64,000 nt of DNA from the NCBI RefSeq assembly GCF_036511935.1, contig NZ_AP028878.1:2418001-2482000 (forward strand). Reading direction: 5' to 3'. How positions within the stretch are numbered: the first letter of the stretch is position 1; each line of letters opens with the position of its first letter. Below the pieces are notes generated by a model that did not search any database, was not told the DNA's origin, and saw nothing but the letters and a program-made list of their open reading frames with translations. The translations under genes and the position numbers were made by a program. The DNA comes from Marinobacter nanhaiticus D15-8W. GTDB taxonomy: Bacteria > Pseudomonadota > Gammaproteobacteria > Pseudomonadales > Oleiphilaceae. This document shows positions 31,272-42,636 of this stretch, piece after piece.

Positions 31272-31976
31272 ATGTTGGTAAGCGTATATCGGTACAATCC
31301 CGAAACTGACAATGCACCTTACATGCAGGATATTGATCTGGATATTCCTGAAGGTAAGGATCTGATGGTGCTGGACGTGCTGGCTCTTCTCAAGGAGAAG
31401 GACCCGTCCCTGGCTTATCGTCGCTCCTGCCGTGAAGGTGTTTGTGGATCTGATGGCCTTAACATGAACGGTAAAAACGGCCTTGGCTGTATTACGCCGC
31501 TTTCTGAGGTTGTCAAAAAGGACAAGCTCGTCATTCGTCCGCTGCCGGGCCTTCCCGTAATTCGGGACCTGGTCGTCGATATGAGTCTGTTCTATCAGCA
31601 GTATGAAAAAGTGCAGCCTTACCTGATCAACTATGATCCGGACCCTGCGATCGAGCGCCTGCAGTCTCCGGAAGACCGGGAAAAGCTGGATGGCCTGTAC
31701 GAGTGTATTCTCTGTGCATGCTGCTCCACTTCCTGTCCGTCTTTCTGGTGGAATCCCGACAAGTTCGTCGGTCCCGCCGGATTGCTGCAGGCCTATCGTT
31801 TCCTGGCTGATAGCCGGGATCAGGCCCAGGCCGAGCGTCTATCCAATCTTGATGATCCATTTAGCGTTTTCCGCTGCCGCGGCATCATGAACTGTGTAAG
31901 CGTTTGCCCGAAAGGCTTGAATCCCACCAAGGCGATCGGCCATATTCGGAACCTGTTGTTGCAGCGGGCCACCTGA
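31272..31976 (+). CDS. sdhB: Succinate dehydrogenase iron-sulfur subunit
   Basis: Carries electrons from FAD to quinone. 234 residues with the 2Fe-2S ligand region SCREGVCGSDGLNMNGKNG, the 4Fe-4S motif CILCACCSTSCP and the 3Fe-4S/4Fe-4S motif CRGIMNCVSVCPKGL. A strong AAGGGGGTGA site precedes the ATG. Last gene of sdhCDAB; sucA follows after a 311-bp gap. Confidence 0.97.
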   Translation: MLVSVYRYNPETDNAPYMQDIDLDIPEGKDLMVLDVLALLKEKDPSLAYRRSCREGVCGSDGLNMNGKNGLGCITPLSEVVKKDKLVIRPLPGLPVIRDLVVDMSLFYQQYEKVQPYLINYDPDPAIERLQSPEDREKLDGLYECILCACCSTSCPSFWWNPDKFVGPAGLLQAYRFLADSRDQAQAERLSNLDDPFSVFRCRGIMNCVSVCPKGLNPTKAIGHIRNLLLQRAT

Positions 31977-32105
31977 TCAGCAAAGACTGGCACAAAAGCT
32001 ATACTGTTCTGATGAATCCAGCCTTCCTTGGTCAATTGGTCAAGACTATTAAGTGCTTAAACCATTGGCTAATACCCAAAGAGGGGTAGGGAAGGCAAAC
32101 TAAGG

Positions 32106-32144
32106 AAGCCGTGTCGTGAGCTCAAAAAGTTCATGCCACGGCTT
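32106..32144 (+). other. Long stem-loop between sdhB and sucA
   Basis: AAGCCGTG/CACGGCTT form an 8-bp outer stem. Inside, TGAGCT and AGTTCA can continue the helix after a 3x3 internal loop. It is not followed by a T-run. The remaining 311-bp gap (31977-32287) shows the sucA ribosome site (TGAGGTGA, about 32270) and no clear sigma-70 promoter. It is a plausible processing or leader structure between the sdh and suc parts of the cluster. Confidence 0.45.
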
Positions 32145-32287
32145 TGCTGAGTATAACCACCGGGGAACGGAAAACATCCGTGCGATCTCTGTGGTGGCAG
32201 CAGTCATCGGTTGATCTATTGGGTGACTGTCGTTTAGCCCTGCCATCCCGATTGCTCCCCGCTCCAGCCTGAGGTGAGCTATTCAAA

Positions 32288-35125
32288 ATGCATGAAAGCA
32301 TCATGGAGCAGTTATGGCAGACATCCCACCTGCAGGGGGGGAATCTGGCCTATGTTGAAGAGCTTTTCGAAACCTACCTGACCGACCCCAACGCTATTCC
32401 TGAGGAATGGCGGAATTATTTCGACAAACTGCCCCGTGTTGACGGTTCCTCGGGCAGGGACGTATCCCACACCGCAATCCGCGAACAGTTTGAGCATATT
32501 TCCCGTAACCAGCGTCGTCTGGCTGTCGGCGGTGTCCCTGCATCAGCGACTTCCGATGCGGATCGCAAGCAGATCCGTGTTCTCCAGCTCATCAACGCCT
32601 ACCGGTTTCGTGGCCACCAGCGTGCCAGCCTGGATCCGTTGGGCGTCTGGAATCGTCCGGAAGTCGAAGACCTGAATGTTGGTTTCCACGAGTTGAGCGA
32701 AGCGGACCTGGATCTCGAATTCCAGACCGGTTCCCTCAGCTTTGGCGCCGAGACCATGAAGCTGCGCGATATCGTCGAAGGTCTGAAGCAGACCTATTGC
32801 AGCAGCATCGGCGCGGAATATATGCACGTCGTTGATACCCGCATCAAGCGCTGGTTCCAGCAACGTATGGAGCCGGTCCGTTCGCGCCCTGAATACGAAG
32901 CCAAGACCCGCCGCCATATCCTCGAGCGTCTCACCGCAGCCGAAGGCCTGGAAAAATACCTGGGTTCACGTTACCCGGGTGTGAAACGTTTTGGTCTTGA
33001 AGGTGGTGAGAGCCTGATCCCATGCGTCGACGAATTGATCCAGCGTGCCGGCAGCTACGGCGCGAAGGAAATCGTTATCGGCATGGCGCACCGCGGTCGC
33101 CTGAACGTTCTGGTCAACACCCTGGGCAAAAACCCCCGGGAGCTGTTCGACGAATTCGAAGGCAAGAAGCTGGCTGATGCTGGCTCCGGCGACGTGAAAT
33201 ACCACCAGGGCTTCTCTTCCAACGTGATGACCGAAGGTGGAGAAGTGCATCTGGCACTGGCGTTCAACCCGTCTCACCTGGAAATCGTCTCACCGGTGGT
33301 CGAGGGCTCCGTTCGCGCGCGCCAGACCCGTCGTGAAGACAAGGATGGCAGCCAGGTTGTACCGATCATCATGCATGGTGACGCAGCCTTCGCCGGCCAG
33401 GGCGTAGTGATGGAAACCTTCCAGATGTCCCAGACCCGGGGCTATGGCGTGGGTGGTACGATCCATATCGTCATCAACAACCAGGTTGGTTTTACTACTA
33501 GCAAGCAGGAAGACGCGCGTTCCACAGAGTACTGCACGGATGTCGCTAAAATGGTCCAGGCGCCGATCCTGCATGTGAACGGTGACGATCCTGAAGCCGT
33601 TATGTTCGCCACCCAGATGGCCATGGACTACCGTAACGAATTCAAGCGCGACGTGGTTATCGACCTGGTCTGCTACCGTCGCCGTGGTCATAACGAGGCA
33701 GACGAGCCTTCATCGACGCAGCCGGTAATGTACGAGAAGATCCGCAAGCTTAAGACAGTACGCGATCTGTATGCTCAACAGTTACTCGAGGCCGGCGTCA
33801 TCGGCGAAGACGAAGCCAAGGCCATGGAACTGGAATATCGCGATGCGCTCGATAAGGGTGACCATGTGGTCAAGGCGCTGGTTAAGGAGCCCAACAAGGC
33901 ACTCTACGTTGACTGGCAACCATATCTCGGTCATGAGTGGACCGCCAAGTGCAAGACCAGCGTTGCGCTAAAAACGCTTCAGCGCCTGGGCAAGAAGATG
34001 GGGCAACTACCCGAAGGCTTTGCCGTTCAGCGCCAGGTGTCCAAAATCGTCGACGATCGTAACAAGATGACCCAGGGGGCGCTGCCGATTAACTGGGGCT
34101 ACGGCGAGGTAATGGCGTACGCGACGTTGATCAACGAAGGCCATCCGATCCGGATCACGGGCCAGGACGTGGGGCGCGGTACGTTCTCCCACCGTCACGC
34201 AGTGCTGCACAACCAGAAGGATGGAGCCACCTATATCCCGCTCCAGGATATCTCCGAAAAGCAGCCACTTTTCGAAATCTATGATTCACTGCTTTCGGAA
34301 GAAGCGGTCATGGCGTTCGAATACGGCTATTCAACTACCACACCGGATGCGTTGATTGTCTGGGAGGCCCAGTTCGGTGACTTCGCCAACGGTGCCCAGG
34401 TGGTTATCGATCAGTTCCTGACCAGTGGTGAGCATAAATGGGGGCGTCTGTGTGGACTGACTCTGTTGCTGCCACACGGCTATGAAGGGCAGGGGCCGGA
34501 GCATAGTTCGGCTCGCCTGGAACGCTTCCTGCAAATGTGTGCAGAGCACAACATCCAGGTTTGCGTGCCCACGACACCCGCCCAGGTTTTCCACATGCTG
34601 CGTCGTCAGGTGAAGCGGCCACTGCGTAAACCGCTGGTTGCGATTACACCGAAGAGCCTGCTGCGTCATAAGGAAGCGACTTCCGGACTGGACGACTTGA
34701 CCAATGGCACCTTCCAGACGGTATTGCCGGAGAAGGAGCCAACCGATCCCAAGAAAGCCCGTCGCCTGATTCTCTGTAGCGGCAAGGTCTATTTCGATCT
34801 GCTTGAGAAAAAGAAAGCCGACGAACGGGACGATGTGGTTATCGTTCGCCTGGAACAGCTGTATCCGTTCCCGGCTGATGATCTGGACGAGGTGCTCAAG
34901 CCTTACCCCAAACTGACTCATGCGGTTTGGTGTCAGGAAGAGCCGATGAACCAGGGCGCCTGGTACTCAAGCCAGCACCACATGCGCCAGGCACTCCATC
35001 GCCACAATCCCAAGCTGTATCTGCAGTATGCCGGCCGTGCCCCCTCCGCTGCGCCTGCGTGCGGGCATTTGTCGGTACACATTGAAGAGCAGAAGAAACT
35101 GGTCAACGACGCGTTCGATGTCTGA
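32288..35125 (+). CDS. sucA: 2-oxoglutarate dehydrogenase E1 component
   Basis: Thiamine-diphosphate-dependent decarboxylase of the 2-oxoglutarate dehydrogenase complex. 945 residues. The N-terminal segment (LWQTSHLQGGNLAYVEELFETYL...PEEWRNYFD) is the family E2-binding region. ThDP/Mg binding covers IGMAHRGRLNVL and the GDAAFAGQGVVMET...NNQVGFTT segment. The C-terminal transketolase-like domain carries SSARLERFLQ. First gene of sucAB-lpd, read in the same direction as sdhCDAB. Confidence 0.97.
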   Translation: MHESIMEQLWQTSHLQGGNLAYVEELFETYLTDPNAIPEEWRNYFDKLPRVDGSSGRDVSHTAIREQFEHISRNQRRLAVGGVPASATSDADRKQIRVLQLINAYRFRGHQRASLDPLGVWNRPEVEDLNVGFHELSEADLDLEFQTGSLSFGAETMKLRDIVEGLKQTYCSSIGAEYMHVVDTRIKRWFQQRMEPVRSRPEYEAKTRRHILERLTAAEGLEKYLGSRYPGVKRFGLEGGESLIPCVDELIQRAGSYGAKEIVIGMAHRGRLNVLVNTLGKNPRELFDEFEGKKLADAGSGDVKYHQGFSSNVMTEGGEVHLALAFNPSHLEIVSPVVEGSVRARQTRREDKDGSQVVPIIMHGDAAFAGQGVVMETFQMSQTRGYGVGGTIHIVINNQVGFTTSKQEDARSTEYCTDVAKMVQAPILHVNGDDPEAVMFATQMAMDYRNEFKRDVVIDLVCYRRRGHNEADEPSSTQPVMYEKIRKLKTVRDLYAQQLLEAGVIGEDEAKAMELEYRDALDKGDHVVKALVKEPNKALYVDWQPYLGHEWTAKCKTSVALKTLQRLGKKMGQLPEGFAVQRQVSKIVDDRNKMTQGALPINWGYGEVMAYATLINEGHPIRITGQDVGRGTFSHRHAVLHNQKDGATYIPLQDISEKQPLFEIYDSLLSEEAVMAFEYGYSTTTPDALIVWEAQFGDFANGAQVVIDQFLTSGEHKWGRLCGLTLLLPHGYEGQGPEHSSARLERFLQMCAEHNIQVCVPTTPAQVFHMLRRQVKRPLRKPLVAITPKSLLRHKEATSGLDDLTNGTFQTVLPEKEPTDPKKARRLILCSGKVYFDLLEKKKADERDDVVIVRLEQLYPFPADDLDEVLKPYPKLTHAVWCQEEPMNQGAWYSSQHHMRQALHRHNPKLYLQYAGRAPSAAPACGHLSVHIEEQKKLVNDAFDV

Positions 35126-35151
35126 CGACTTACCGAATTTAAGGATCCGAG

Positions 35152-36420
35152 ATGTCAACTGAAATTAAAGCTCCAATATTTCCAGAATCCGTCGCCGAAG
35201 GTACTGTCGCGACCTGGCACAAAAAGCCGGGCGAGGCCTGTGAGCGTGACGAACTGATTGTCGATATCGAAACCGACAAGGTCGTCCTTGAAGTCGTTGC
35301 TCCTGCTGACGGGGTGATTGAGGAGATCATCAAGGATGAGGGCGACACCGTCGAAAGTGGTGAAGTCGTCGGTAAGTTCAAGGAAGGCGCCGCCGCATCG
35401 GGTGGTTCTGCCAAGACCTCTTCTGAAGACTCCCAGGAAGAGCAGAAGGGCGGGCCAGCAGGTAGCGAGTCCAAATCTGAGGCAAGCAATGAAAAGAGCT
35501 CCGGTGGCGAGGCGATCCTGAGCCCGGCGGCGCGCAAGCTGGCTGATGAGAACGACGTCGATCCAAACGCCGTTCAGGGTACCGGCAAAGACGGCCGTGT
35601 GACCAAGGAAGACGTCCAGAAGCATATCGAGTCCGGTGGCAAGAAGGCAGACGAAGCCCCTTCAGTCTCCTCTGCACCAGCTACATCTGAAGTGCCGACC
35701 GCGGACATCAGTGCTGGCGAACGTGCCGAGAAACGCGTACCGATGACGCGCCTGCGTGCGAGTATTGCCAAACGCCTGGTCAGCGCTCAACAAAACGCTG
35801 CCATGCTGACGACCTTCAACGAAGTCAACATGAAGCCGGTCATGGAGCTGCGCAAGCAGTACAAGGATAGCTTCGAGAAGCGTCACGGTATCAAGTTGGG
35901 CTTCATGTCCTTCTTTGCCAAGGCCGCTACCGAAGCGCTTAAGCGTTTCCCGGCGGTCAACGCCTCTATCGACGGCAACGACATGGTGTACCACGGTTAC
36001 CAGGATATCGGTGTCGCCGTATCGACCGATCGTGGACTGGTCGTCCCCGTGGTGCGTGACGTCGATGGTCTGGGCCTGGCCGACATCGAGAAGAAGATCG
36101 TCGAGTATGGTACCAAGGCCAAGAACGGTAAGCTGGGCATTGAAGAAATGACCGGTGGCACCTTCACGATTACCAATGGCGGTATTTTCGGCTCGCTGAT
36201 CTCCACGCCGATCCTTAACCCGCCGCAGACCGCGATCCTGGGCATGCACAAGATCCAGGAACGTCCCATGGCCGTCAACGGCCAGGTCGAGATCCTGCCG
36301 ATGATGTATCTGGCGCTGTCATACGACCACCGCATGATCGATGGCAAGGAAGCTGTTCAGTTCCTCGTCGCGATCAAGGAAATGATTGAAGACCCGACAC
36401 GCATCCTGCTGGATGTCTGA
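35152..36420 (+). CDS. sucB: Dihydrolipoyl succinyltransferase (E2 of 2-oxoglutarate dehydrogenase)
   Basis: Core of the 2-oxoglutarate dehydrogenase complex; transfers succinyl to CoA. 422 residues: lipoyl domain (1-77) with the lipoylated Lys43 in ETDKVVLEV, a charged Ser/Glu linker, an E3/E1-binding domain (about 124-160, [14 protein letters not shown]), and a catalytic domain (about 195-420) ending with the active-site [11 protein letters not shown]. It lies 26 bp after sucA. Confidence 0.97.
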   Translation: MSTEIKAPIFPESVAEGTVATWHKKPGEACERDELIVDIETDKVVLEVVAPADGVIEEIIKDEGDTVESGEVVGKFKEGAAASGGSAKTSSEDSQEEQKGGPAGSESKSEASNEKSSGGEAILSPAARKLADENDVDPNAVQGTGKDGRVTKEDVQKHIESGGKKADEAPSVSSAPATSEVPTADISAGERAEKRVPMTRLRASIAKRLVSAQQNAAMLTTFNEVNMKPVMELRKQYKDSFEKRHGIKLGFMSFFAKAATEALKRFPAVNASIDGNDMVYHGYQDIGVAVSTDRGLVVPVVRDVDGLGLADIEKKIVEYGTKAKNGKLGIEEMTGGTFTITNGGIFGSLISTPILNPPQTAILGMHKIQERPMAVNGQVEILPMMYLALSYDHRMIDGKEAVQFLVAIKEMIEDPTRILLDV

Positions 36421-36473
36421 ACCGGTTAATCAACGCATTACCGGTCAAACAACACATTAGAGAAACAGGATAA

Positions 36474-37919
<1,446 letters not shown>

Positions 37920-38232
37920 GAACGGGTGGCCGGAGGGGATCCGGCTCATCTCGCGCAGACGGAGAGGGCGCAACGTGGCGCCTAGGGGCAACAGGACCTT
38001 CTCCCGGTCGGTGCGGGTGGTCTATCCATGAGAGCTTCGCACATCGCGCAGATGGTGATGCGGTGAAGCGAGGCCCGCTTGATCCGATCGGGTGTATCCT
38101 GGTGTTACCGATGCGCCCGTCCAGAATTCGCTGTATGCGGGTTCACATTCCCAGGGGAGTCGTCGCAGTTGCCAGCAGGCGACCTCGATTGCTCCAGAAT
38201 GGTTATCCTCTATATAAGAGTGGGACAACGCT
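37920..38232. other. Non-coding stretch between lpd and sucC
   Basis: A 313-bp gap inside an otherwise compact cluster. It holds short GC stems (gccgg/ccggc at 37929-37945) but no convincing terminator. A TTGCTC-N16-TATATA pair (38189-38216) is too close to the sucC start to leave a normal leader. Pseudomonads are known to carry structured RNAs upstream of suc genes, so a leader RNA is possible but not shown. Confidence 0.35.
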
Positions 38233-39399
38233 ATGAATTTGCACGAATATCAGGGCAAGCAGCTATTCGCTGAATACGGCCTGCCGGTTTCCAAGGGCGT
38301 AGCCTGCGACACCCCGCAGGACGCAGTTGCTGCAGCTGCTGAAATCGGCGGCGACCGCTGGGTCGTCAAGGCACAGGTTCATGCCGGTGGCCGTGGTAAG
38401 GCCGGTGGCGTCAAGCTCGTCAGCAGTAAAGACGAGATCCGTGAATTCGCGGAGTATTGGCTGGGCCGCAACCTTGTGACCTACCAGACCGACGAGAAGG
38501 GCCAGCCGGTCAGCAAGATCCTGGTTGAGGATCTGACGGATATCGACCAGGAGCTCTACCTGGGCGCGGTTGTCGACCGTGGTACCCGTCGTATCGTATT
38601 CATGGCGTCGACGGAAGGCGGCGTTGAGATCGAGAAAGTTGCCGAGGAAACGCCGGAAAAGATCCTCAAGGCGGAAATCGATCCGCTGGTAGGTGCACAG
38701 CCATACCAGGCACGTGAACTTGCGTTCAAACTGGGGCTGAAAGGCGACCAGATCAAGCAGTTCACCAAGATCTTCCTGGGACTTGCCAAGCTGTTCGAAG
38801 ACAAGGACCTGGCGCTGCTGGAAATCAACCCGTTGGTCATCACCGAACAGGGCAACCTGCATTGCCTGGATGCGAAGATCAATGTTGATGGCAATGCCCT
38901 GTACCGCCAGCCGAAGATCCGCGAAATGCACGACCCTTCCCAGGAAGACCAGCGTGAAGCAGACGCTGCCAAGTGGGAACTGAACTACGTGGCTCTCGAA
39001 GGCAACATCGGCTGCATGGTCAACGGTGCTGGCCTGGCGATGGGGACCATGGATATCGTCAAGCTCAACGGCGGCCAGCCGGCCAACTTCCTCGACGTGG
39101 GCGGCGGTGCGACCAAAGAGCGCGTCACCGAAGCATTCAAGATCATCCTGTCAGACAGCGCCGTGAAGGCGGTCCTGGTGAACATCTTCGGCGGTATCGT
39201 CCGTTGCGACATGATCGCTGAAGGCATCATCGGTGCCGTTAAGGAAGTTGGCGTTAAAGTGCCTGTCGTGGTGCGCCTGGAAGGCAATAATGCCGAACTG
39301 GGTTCCAAAGTGCTGGCAGACAGCGGCCTGAACATTATCGCGGCCACCAGTCTGACTGACGCTGCACAGCAAGTCGTTAAAGCCGCGGGAGGTAAGTAA
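38233..39399 (+). CDS. sucC: Succinyl-CoA synthetase beta subunit
   Basis: ADP-forming succinate-CoA ligase, beta chain, with an ATP-grasp fold; makes succinate and ATP (or GTP) from succinyl-CoA. 388 residues starting [16 protein letters not shown], with [17 protein letters not shown] nucleotide binding, LEINPLV metal binding and the [13 protein letters not shown] power-helix segment. It overlaps sucD by one base (TAATG), so the two are translationally coupled. Confidence 0.97.
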   Translation: MNLHEYQGKQLFAEYGLPVSKGVACDTPQDAVAAAAEIGGDRWVVKAQVHAGGRGKAGGVKLVSSKDEIREFAEYWLGRNLVTYQTDEKGQPVSKILVEDLTDIDQELYLGAVVDRGTRRIVFMASTEGGVEIEKVAEETPEKILKAEIDPLVGAQPYQARELAFKLGLKGDQIKQFTKIFLGLAKLFEDKDLALLEINPLVITEQGNLHCLDAKINVDGNALYRQPKIREMHDPSQEDQREADAAKWELNYVALEGNIGCMVNGAGLAMGTMDIVKLNGGQPANFLDVGGGATKERVTEAFKIILSDSAVKAVLVNIFGGIVRCDMIAEGIIGAVKEVGVKVPVVVRLEGNNAELGSKVLADSGLNIIAATSLTDAAQQVVKAAGGK

Positions 39400-40271
39400 T
39401 GAGCGTCCTGATCAACAAAGACACCAAAGTGATCTGCCAGGGTTTCACCGGTGCCCAGGGTACCTTCCACTCTGAGCAGGCCATCGCCTACGGCACCCAG
39501 ATGGTGGGTGGCGTTAGCCCGGGTAAGGGCGGCACCAAGCACCTCGACCTTCCGGTATTCAATACTGTGCGTGAAGCGGTCGAAGCGACTGGCGCGACTG
39601 CAACCGTTATCTACGTGCCCGCACCCTTCTGTAAGGATGCCATCATCGAAGCGGCGGACGCCGGTATTGAGCTGATCGTCTGTATCACCGAAGGCATCCC
39701 GACCATCGATATGCTCTACGCGAAAGAGTATGTCGATCGCAAGGGCGTTCGCATGATTGGACCGAACTGCCCGGGCGTGATTACCCCGGATGAGTGCAAG
39801 ATCGGCATTATGCCGGGCCACATCCACAAGAAAGGCCGTGTGGGTATCGTTTCCCGCTCCGGCACCCTGACTTACGAAGCGGTGAAGCAGACTACTGACT
39901 TTGGCTTTGGTCAGTCTACCTGTATTGGTATCGGTGGTGACCCGATCCCGGGTTCCAACTTCATCGATATCCTGAAACTGTTGCAGGAAGATCCCGAGAC
40001 CGAAGCAATCGTCATGATCGGTGAGATTGGCGGTACTGCCGAGGAAGAAGCCGCAGCGTTCATCAAGGACAATGTCACCAAACCGGTAGTGTCCTACATC
40101 GCCGGTGTCACGGCGCCCCCTGGCAAACGCATGGGCCACGCTGGCGCCATCATTGCCGGCGGTAAGGGTACTGCGGACGACAAGTTTGCGGCCCTGGAAG
40201 CTGCAGGCGTGAAGACCGTTCGCAGCCTGGCGGAAATTGGCCAGGCGCTGAAAGAGGTGACTGGCTGGTAA
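39399..40271 (+). CDS. sucD: Succinyl-CoA synthetase alpha subunit
   Basis: CoA-binding subunit carrying the phosphohistidine intermediate. 290 residues with the CoA-binding [13 protein letters not shown] at the N-terminus and the active-site His247 in [18 protein letters not shown] strong terminator follows. Confidence 0.97.
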   Translation: MSVLINKDTKVICQGFTGAQGTFHSEQAIAYGTQMVGGVSPGKGGTKHLDLPVFNTVREAVEATGATATVIYVPAPFCKDAIIEAADAGIELIVCITEGIPTIDMLYAKEYVDRKGVRMIGPNCPGVITPDECKIGIMPGHIHKKGRVGIVSRSGTLTYEAVKQTTDFGFGQSTCIGIGGDPIPGSNFIDILKLLQEDPETEAIVMIGEIGGTAEEEAAAFIKDNVTKPVVSYIAGVTAPPGKRMGHAGAIIAGGKGTADDKFAALEAAGVKTVRSLAEIGQALKEVTGW

Positions 40272-40291
40272 TTACTCCCGCCGGGAACCCG

Positions 40292-40328
40292 AACCCCTGT
40301 TTTCCCTGAGGGAGAGCAGGGGTTTTTT
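40292..40328 (+). terminator. Rho-independent terminator of sucCD
   Basis: AACCCCTG/CAGGGGTT outer stem with an inner TTCCC/GGGAG helix, ending in six T residues, 20 bp after the sucD stop. Confidence 0.94.
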
Positions 40329-40379
40329 CGTTCTGGCGGGTTTATTCGTGCCTTTCCTAGGCGATAAAGTGTTTTCGCG

Positions 40380-40408
40380 TTAACCTGACCGGCTCATCAG
40401 TCTATAAT
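40380..40408 (+). promoter_or_regulatory. Sigma-70 promoter of trpS
   Basis: TTAACC, a 17-nt spacer and a perfect TATAAT, about 80 bp before the trpS start. Confidence 0.72.
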
Positions 40409-40489
40409 CCCGGGCTGAAATGGCGTATTTCGCCGTATCCTGAGCCAGTGGCTCAAGCACGATAAAATATTCATTAAGGAGTTCATGCT

Positions 40490-41704
40490 TTGAGTTCTGT
40501 AGATCCCCAGCAGCGCGTGCTGTCTGGAATGCGTCCTACCGGTAAGCTGCACCTGGGTCACTATCACGGCGTGCTAAAAAACTGGGTCAAACTCCAGCAT
40601 GAATTCGAGTGTTTCTTCTTCGTTGCCGACTGGCACGCACTCACTACCAATTACGACGATACACGGGGTATCGAGGAAAGCGTTTGGGAAATGGTCATCG
40701 ACTGGTTGGCGGCTGGGGTAAACCCGGGCTCGGCGACCATCTTTATCCAGTCAAAGGTGCCCGAACACGCTGAATTGCATCTGCTGCTTTCCATGATCAC
40801 GCCGCTGGGTTGGCTCGAGCGGGTCCCCACCTATAAGGACCAGCAAGAGAAACTGCGTGAAAAAGACCTCGCAACCTACGGATTCCTGGGTTATCCCTTG
40901 CTGCAGAGCGCAGATATCCTGATGTATCGAGCTGGTCGCGTACCCGTAGGCGCCGATCAGGTGTCTCACGTGGAAATTACCCGCGAAGTAGCCCGTCGCT
41001 TCAACCACATCTATGGTCGTGAGCCGGGTTTCGAGGAGCAGGCGGAAGCTGCCATCACGAAGATGGGCAAGAAGAACGCCAAACTTTACCGTTCGCTGAA
41101 GCGAAAGTACCAGGAAGAAGGGGACGTCGAAGCTCTCGACCGTGCCCGGGCGCTACTCAAGGAACAGCAGAATATTTCCATGGGTGACAGCGAGCGTCTC
41201 TATGGCTATATCGAAGGCGGCGGCAAAGTCATCCTGCCGGAACCCCAGCCGTTGCTGACTCCGGACTCCAAGATGCCGGGGCTGGACGGGCAGAAAATGT
41301 CCAAGTCCTATCACAACACCATCGGGCTACGCGAAGAGCCGGATGCGGTGGCCCAAAAAATCAAGGTCATGCAAACCGATCCCGCGCGAGTACGCCGTAC
41401 CGATCCGGGAGAGCCTGAGAAATGTCCGGTGTGGGGCCTGCATAAGGTTTATTCCGATAACGAGACCCAGGAGTGGGTGCAACAGGGATGCCGAAGCGCC
41501 GGTATCGGGTGCCTGGATTGCAAGAAACCGGTAATCGACGCCATTGTCGAGGAGCAGCGTCCGCTGCACGAACGGGCTCGTGAATACGAAGGTAACCCGG
41601 AGCTCGTCCGCTCCATCATCGAGGAAGGCTGTGAGCAGGCGCGGGATGCGGCCCGTGAAACCCTCGATGAGGTGCGGCAGGCGATGGGGCTGGCTTACCG
41701 TTAG
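40490..41704 (+). CDS. trpS: Tryptophanyl-tRNA synthetase with predicted Fe-S site
   Basis: Class I synthetase charging tRNA-Trp. 404 residues with the HLGH-type signature (GKLHLGHYHG) and KMSKS (GQKMSKSYHN). Compared with the short E. coli-type enzyme it has an insertion before KMSKS (about 200-250). It also carries four cysteines, Cys312, Cys334, Cys341 and Cys344 (C-x21-C-x6-C-x2-C), almost identical to the 4Fe-4S motif described in Thermotoga maritima TrpRS. The start is TTG at 40490, 8 nt after AAGGAG. The ATG at 40485 is in another frame and is followed by a stop after one codon. Start of a trpS-scpA-scpB-rluB run. Confidence 0.93.
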   Translation: MSSVDPQQRVLSGMRPTGKLHLGHYHGVLKNWVKLQHEFECFFFVADWHALTTNYDDTRGIEESVWEMVIDWLAAGVNPGSATIFIQSKVPEHAELHLLLSMITPLGWLERVPTYKDQQEKLREKDLATYGFLGYPLLQSADILMYRAGRVPVGADQVSHVEITREVARRFNHIYGREPGFEEQAEAAITKMGKKNAKLYRSLKRKYQEEGDVEALDRARALLKEQQNISMGDSERLYGYIEGGGKVILPEPQPLLTPDSKMPGLDGQKMSKSYHNTIGLREEPDAVAQKIKVMQTDPARVRRTDPGEPEKCPVWGLHKVYSDNETQEWVQQGCRSAGIGCLDCKKPVIDAIVEEQRPLHERAREYEGNPELVRSIIEEGCEQARDAARETLDEVRQAMGLAYR

Positions 41705-41727
41705 AGCGAGGCCATCCGGGAGACGAG

Positions 41728-42621
41728 ATGACCGAAGAGCAGGGCGTTCAGCAATCGGGTTCCGGCGAGCAGCCGGTTTCGGGCCGCGATGAAGCACAAG
41801 GCGAGCAGATTGCCGAAGCGTCTGCTGGAGAAACGGCCGAGGAAGCGCGCGCTGTTGCGAAGGTCTCTGGTAAGCCGTTCAAGGAGCTGCCGCAGGACCT
41901 CTACATACCTCCGGATGCCCTGGCCGTATTCCTTGAGGCGTTCGAGGGACCGCTGGATCTCCTGCTGTATCTGATCCGTCGCCAGAACATGGACATCCTC
42001 GACATCGATGTCAGCGAGATCACCCGCCAGTACATGGAGTACATCAACGCCGTCGAGGCCATGAGGTTCGAGTTGGCGGCGGAGTACTTGGTGATGGCGG
42101 CTACTCTGGCGGAGATCAAGTCGCGCATGCTGCTGCCGCGGCAGGAGAGCGAAGAGGAGGACGAAGTCGACCCCCGGGCCGAGCTGATCCGCCGCCTCCA
42201 GCAATACGAACGCTTCAAAAAGGCAGCTGAAGACCTGGATGCGGTGCCGCGTATGGAACGCGACACCTTTGGTTCTTCCGCAGCGTTGCCCAAGTTACCG
42301 GGTAGCCAGGTGCACCCCGACGTGGACCTTAAAGACATGCTGCTGGCCCTGCGTGATGTTTTGCATCGCGCAGACCTCTTCACCAGCCACCATGTCGAAC
42401 GGGAGAAGCTCTCCACGCGGGAGCGTATGTCCCATATCCTTTCCTGCCTGAGCGACGAAAGGTTCATTACTTTTGAGAGCCTGTTTACTGTAGAAGAGGG
42501 CCGGCTCGGGGTAGTCGTTACGTTCCTGGCGACGCTGGAACTGGTTAAGGAGCAATTGATTGAGGTGGTCCAGGCGGAAGTCCTGGGCCCGATCCATGTC
42601 CGTGCCCGGGCCGTGAACTAG
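41728..42621 (+). CDS. scpA: Segregation and condensation protein A
   Basis: Kleisin subunit that bridges SMC heads in chromosome condensation. 297 residues; a charged, probably disordered N-terminal 55 residues precede the ScpA domain (AVFLEAFEGPLDLLLYLIRRQNMDI..., RQYMEYI, EYLVMAATLAEIKSRMLLP), and the winged-helix part is at the C-terminus. It lies 23 bp after trpS and 15 bp before scpB. No smc gene is nearby; ScpAB with MksB/SMC partners elsewhere would be expected. Confidence 0.93.
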   Translation: MTEEQGVQQSGSGEQPVSGRDEAQGEQIAEASAGETAEEARAVAKVSGKPFKELPQDLYIPPDALAVFLEAFEGPLDLLLYLIRRQNMDILDIDVSEITRQYMEYINAVEAMRFELAAEYLVMAATLAEIKSRMLLPRQESEEEDEVDPRAELIRRLQQYERFKKAAEDLDAVPRMERDTFGSSAALPKLPGSQVHPDVDLKDMLLALRDVLHRADLFTSHHVEREKLSTRERMSHILSCLSDERFITFESLFTVEEGRLGVVVTFLATLELVKEQLIEVVQAEVLGPIHVRARAVN

Positions 42622-42636
42622 ACCGATTGAACGATC

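Noticed and set aside
31998..32014. TGGCAC...TATACT region after sdhB as a promoter of sucA
   Set aside because: Sigma-54 spacing is wrong (7 instead of 10 bp) and no -35 hexamer fits TATACT.
38189..38216. TTGCTC-N16-TATATA as a sucC promoter
   Set aside because: Transcription would begin only about 10 nt before the ATG, leaving no room for a ribosome site.
38985..40139. 384-residue minus-strand frame across sucC and sucD
   Set aside because: It spans two clear genes antisense, with the Ala/Asp/Thr-rich composition typical of the reverse frame of coding DNA.
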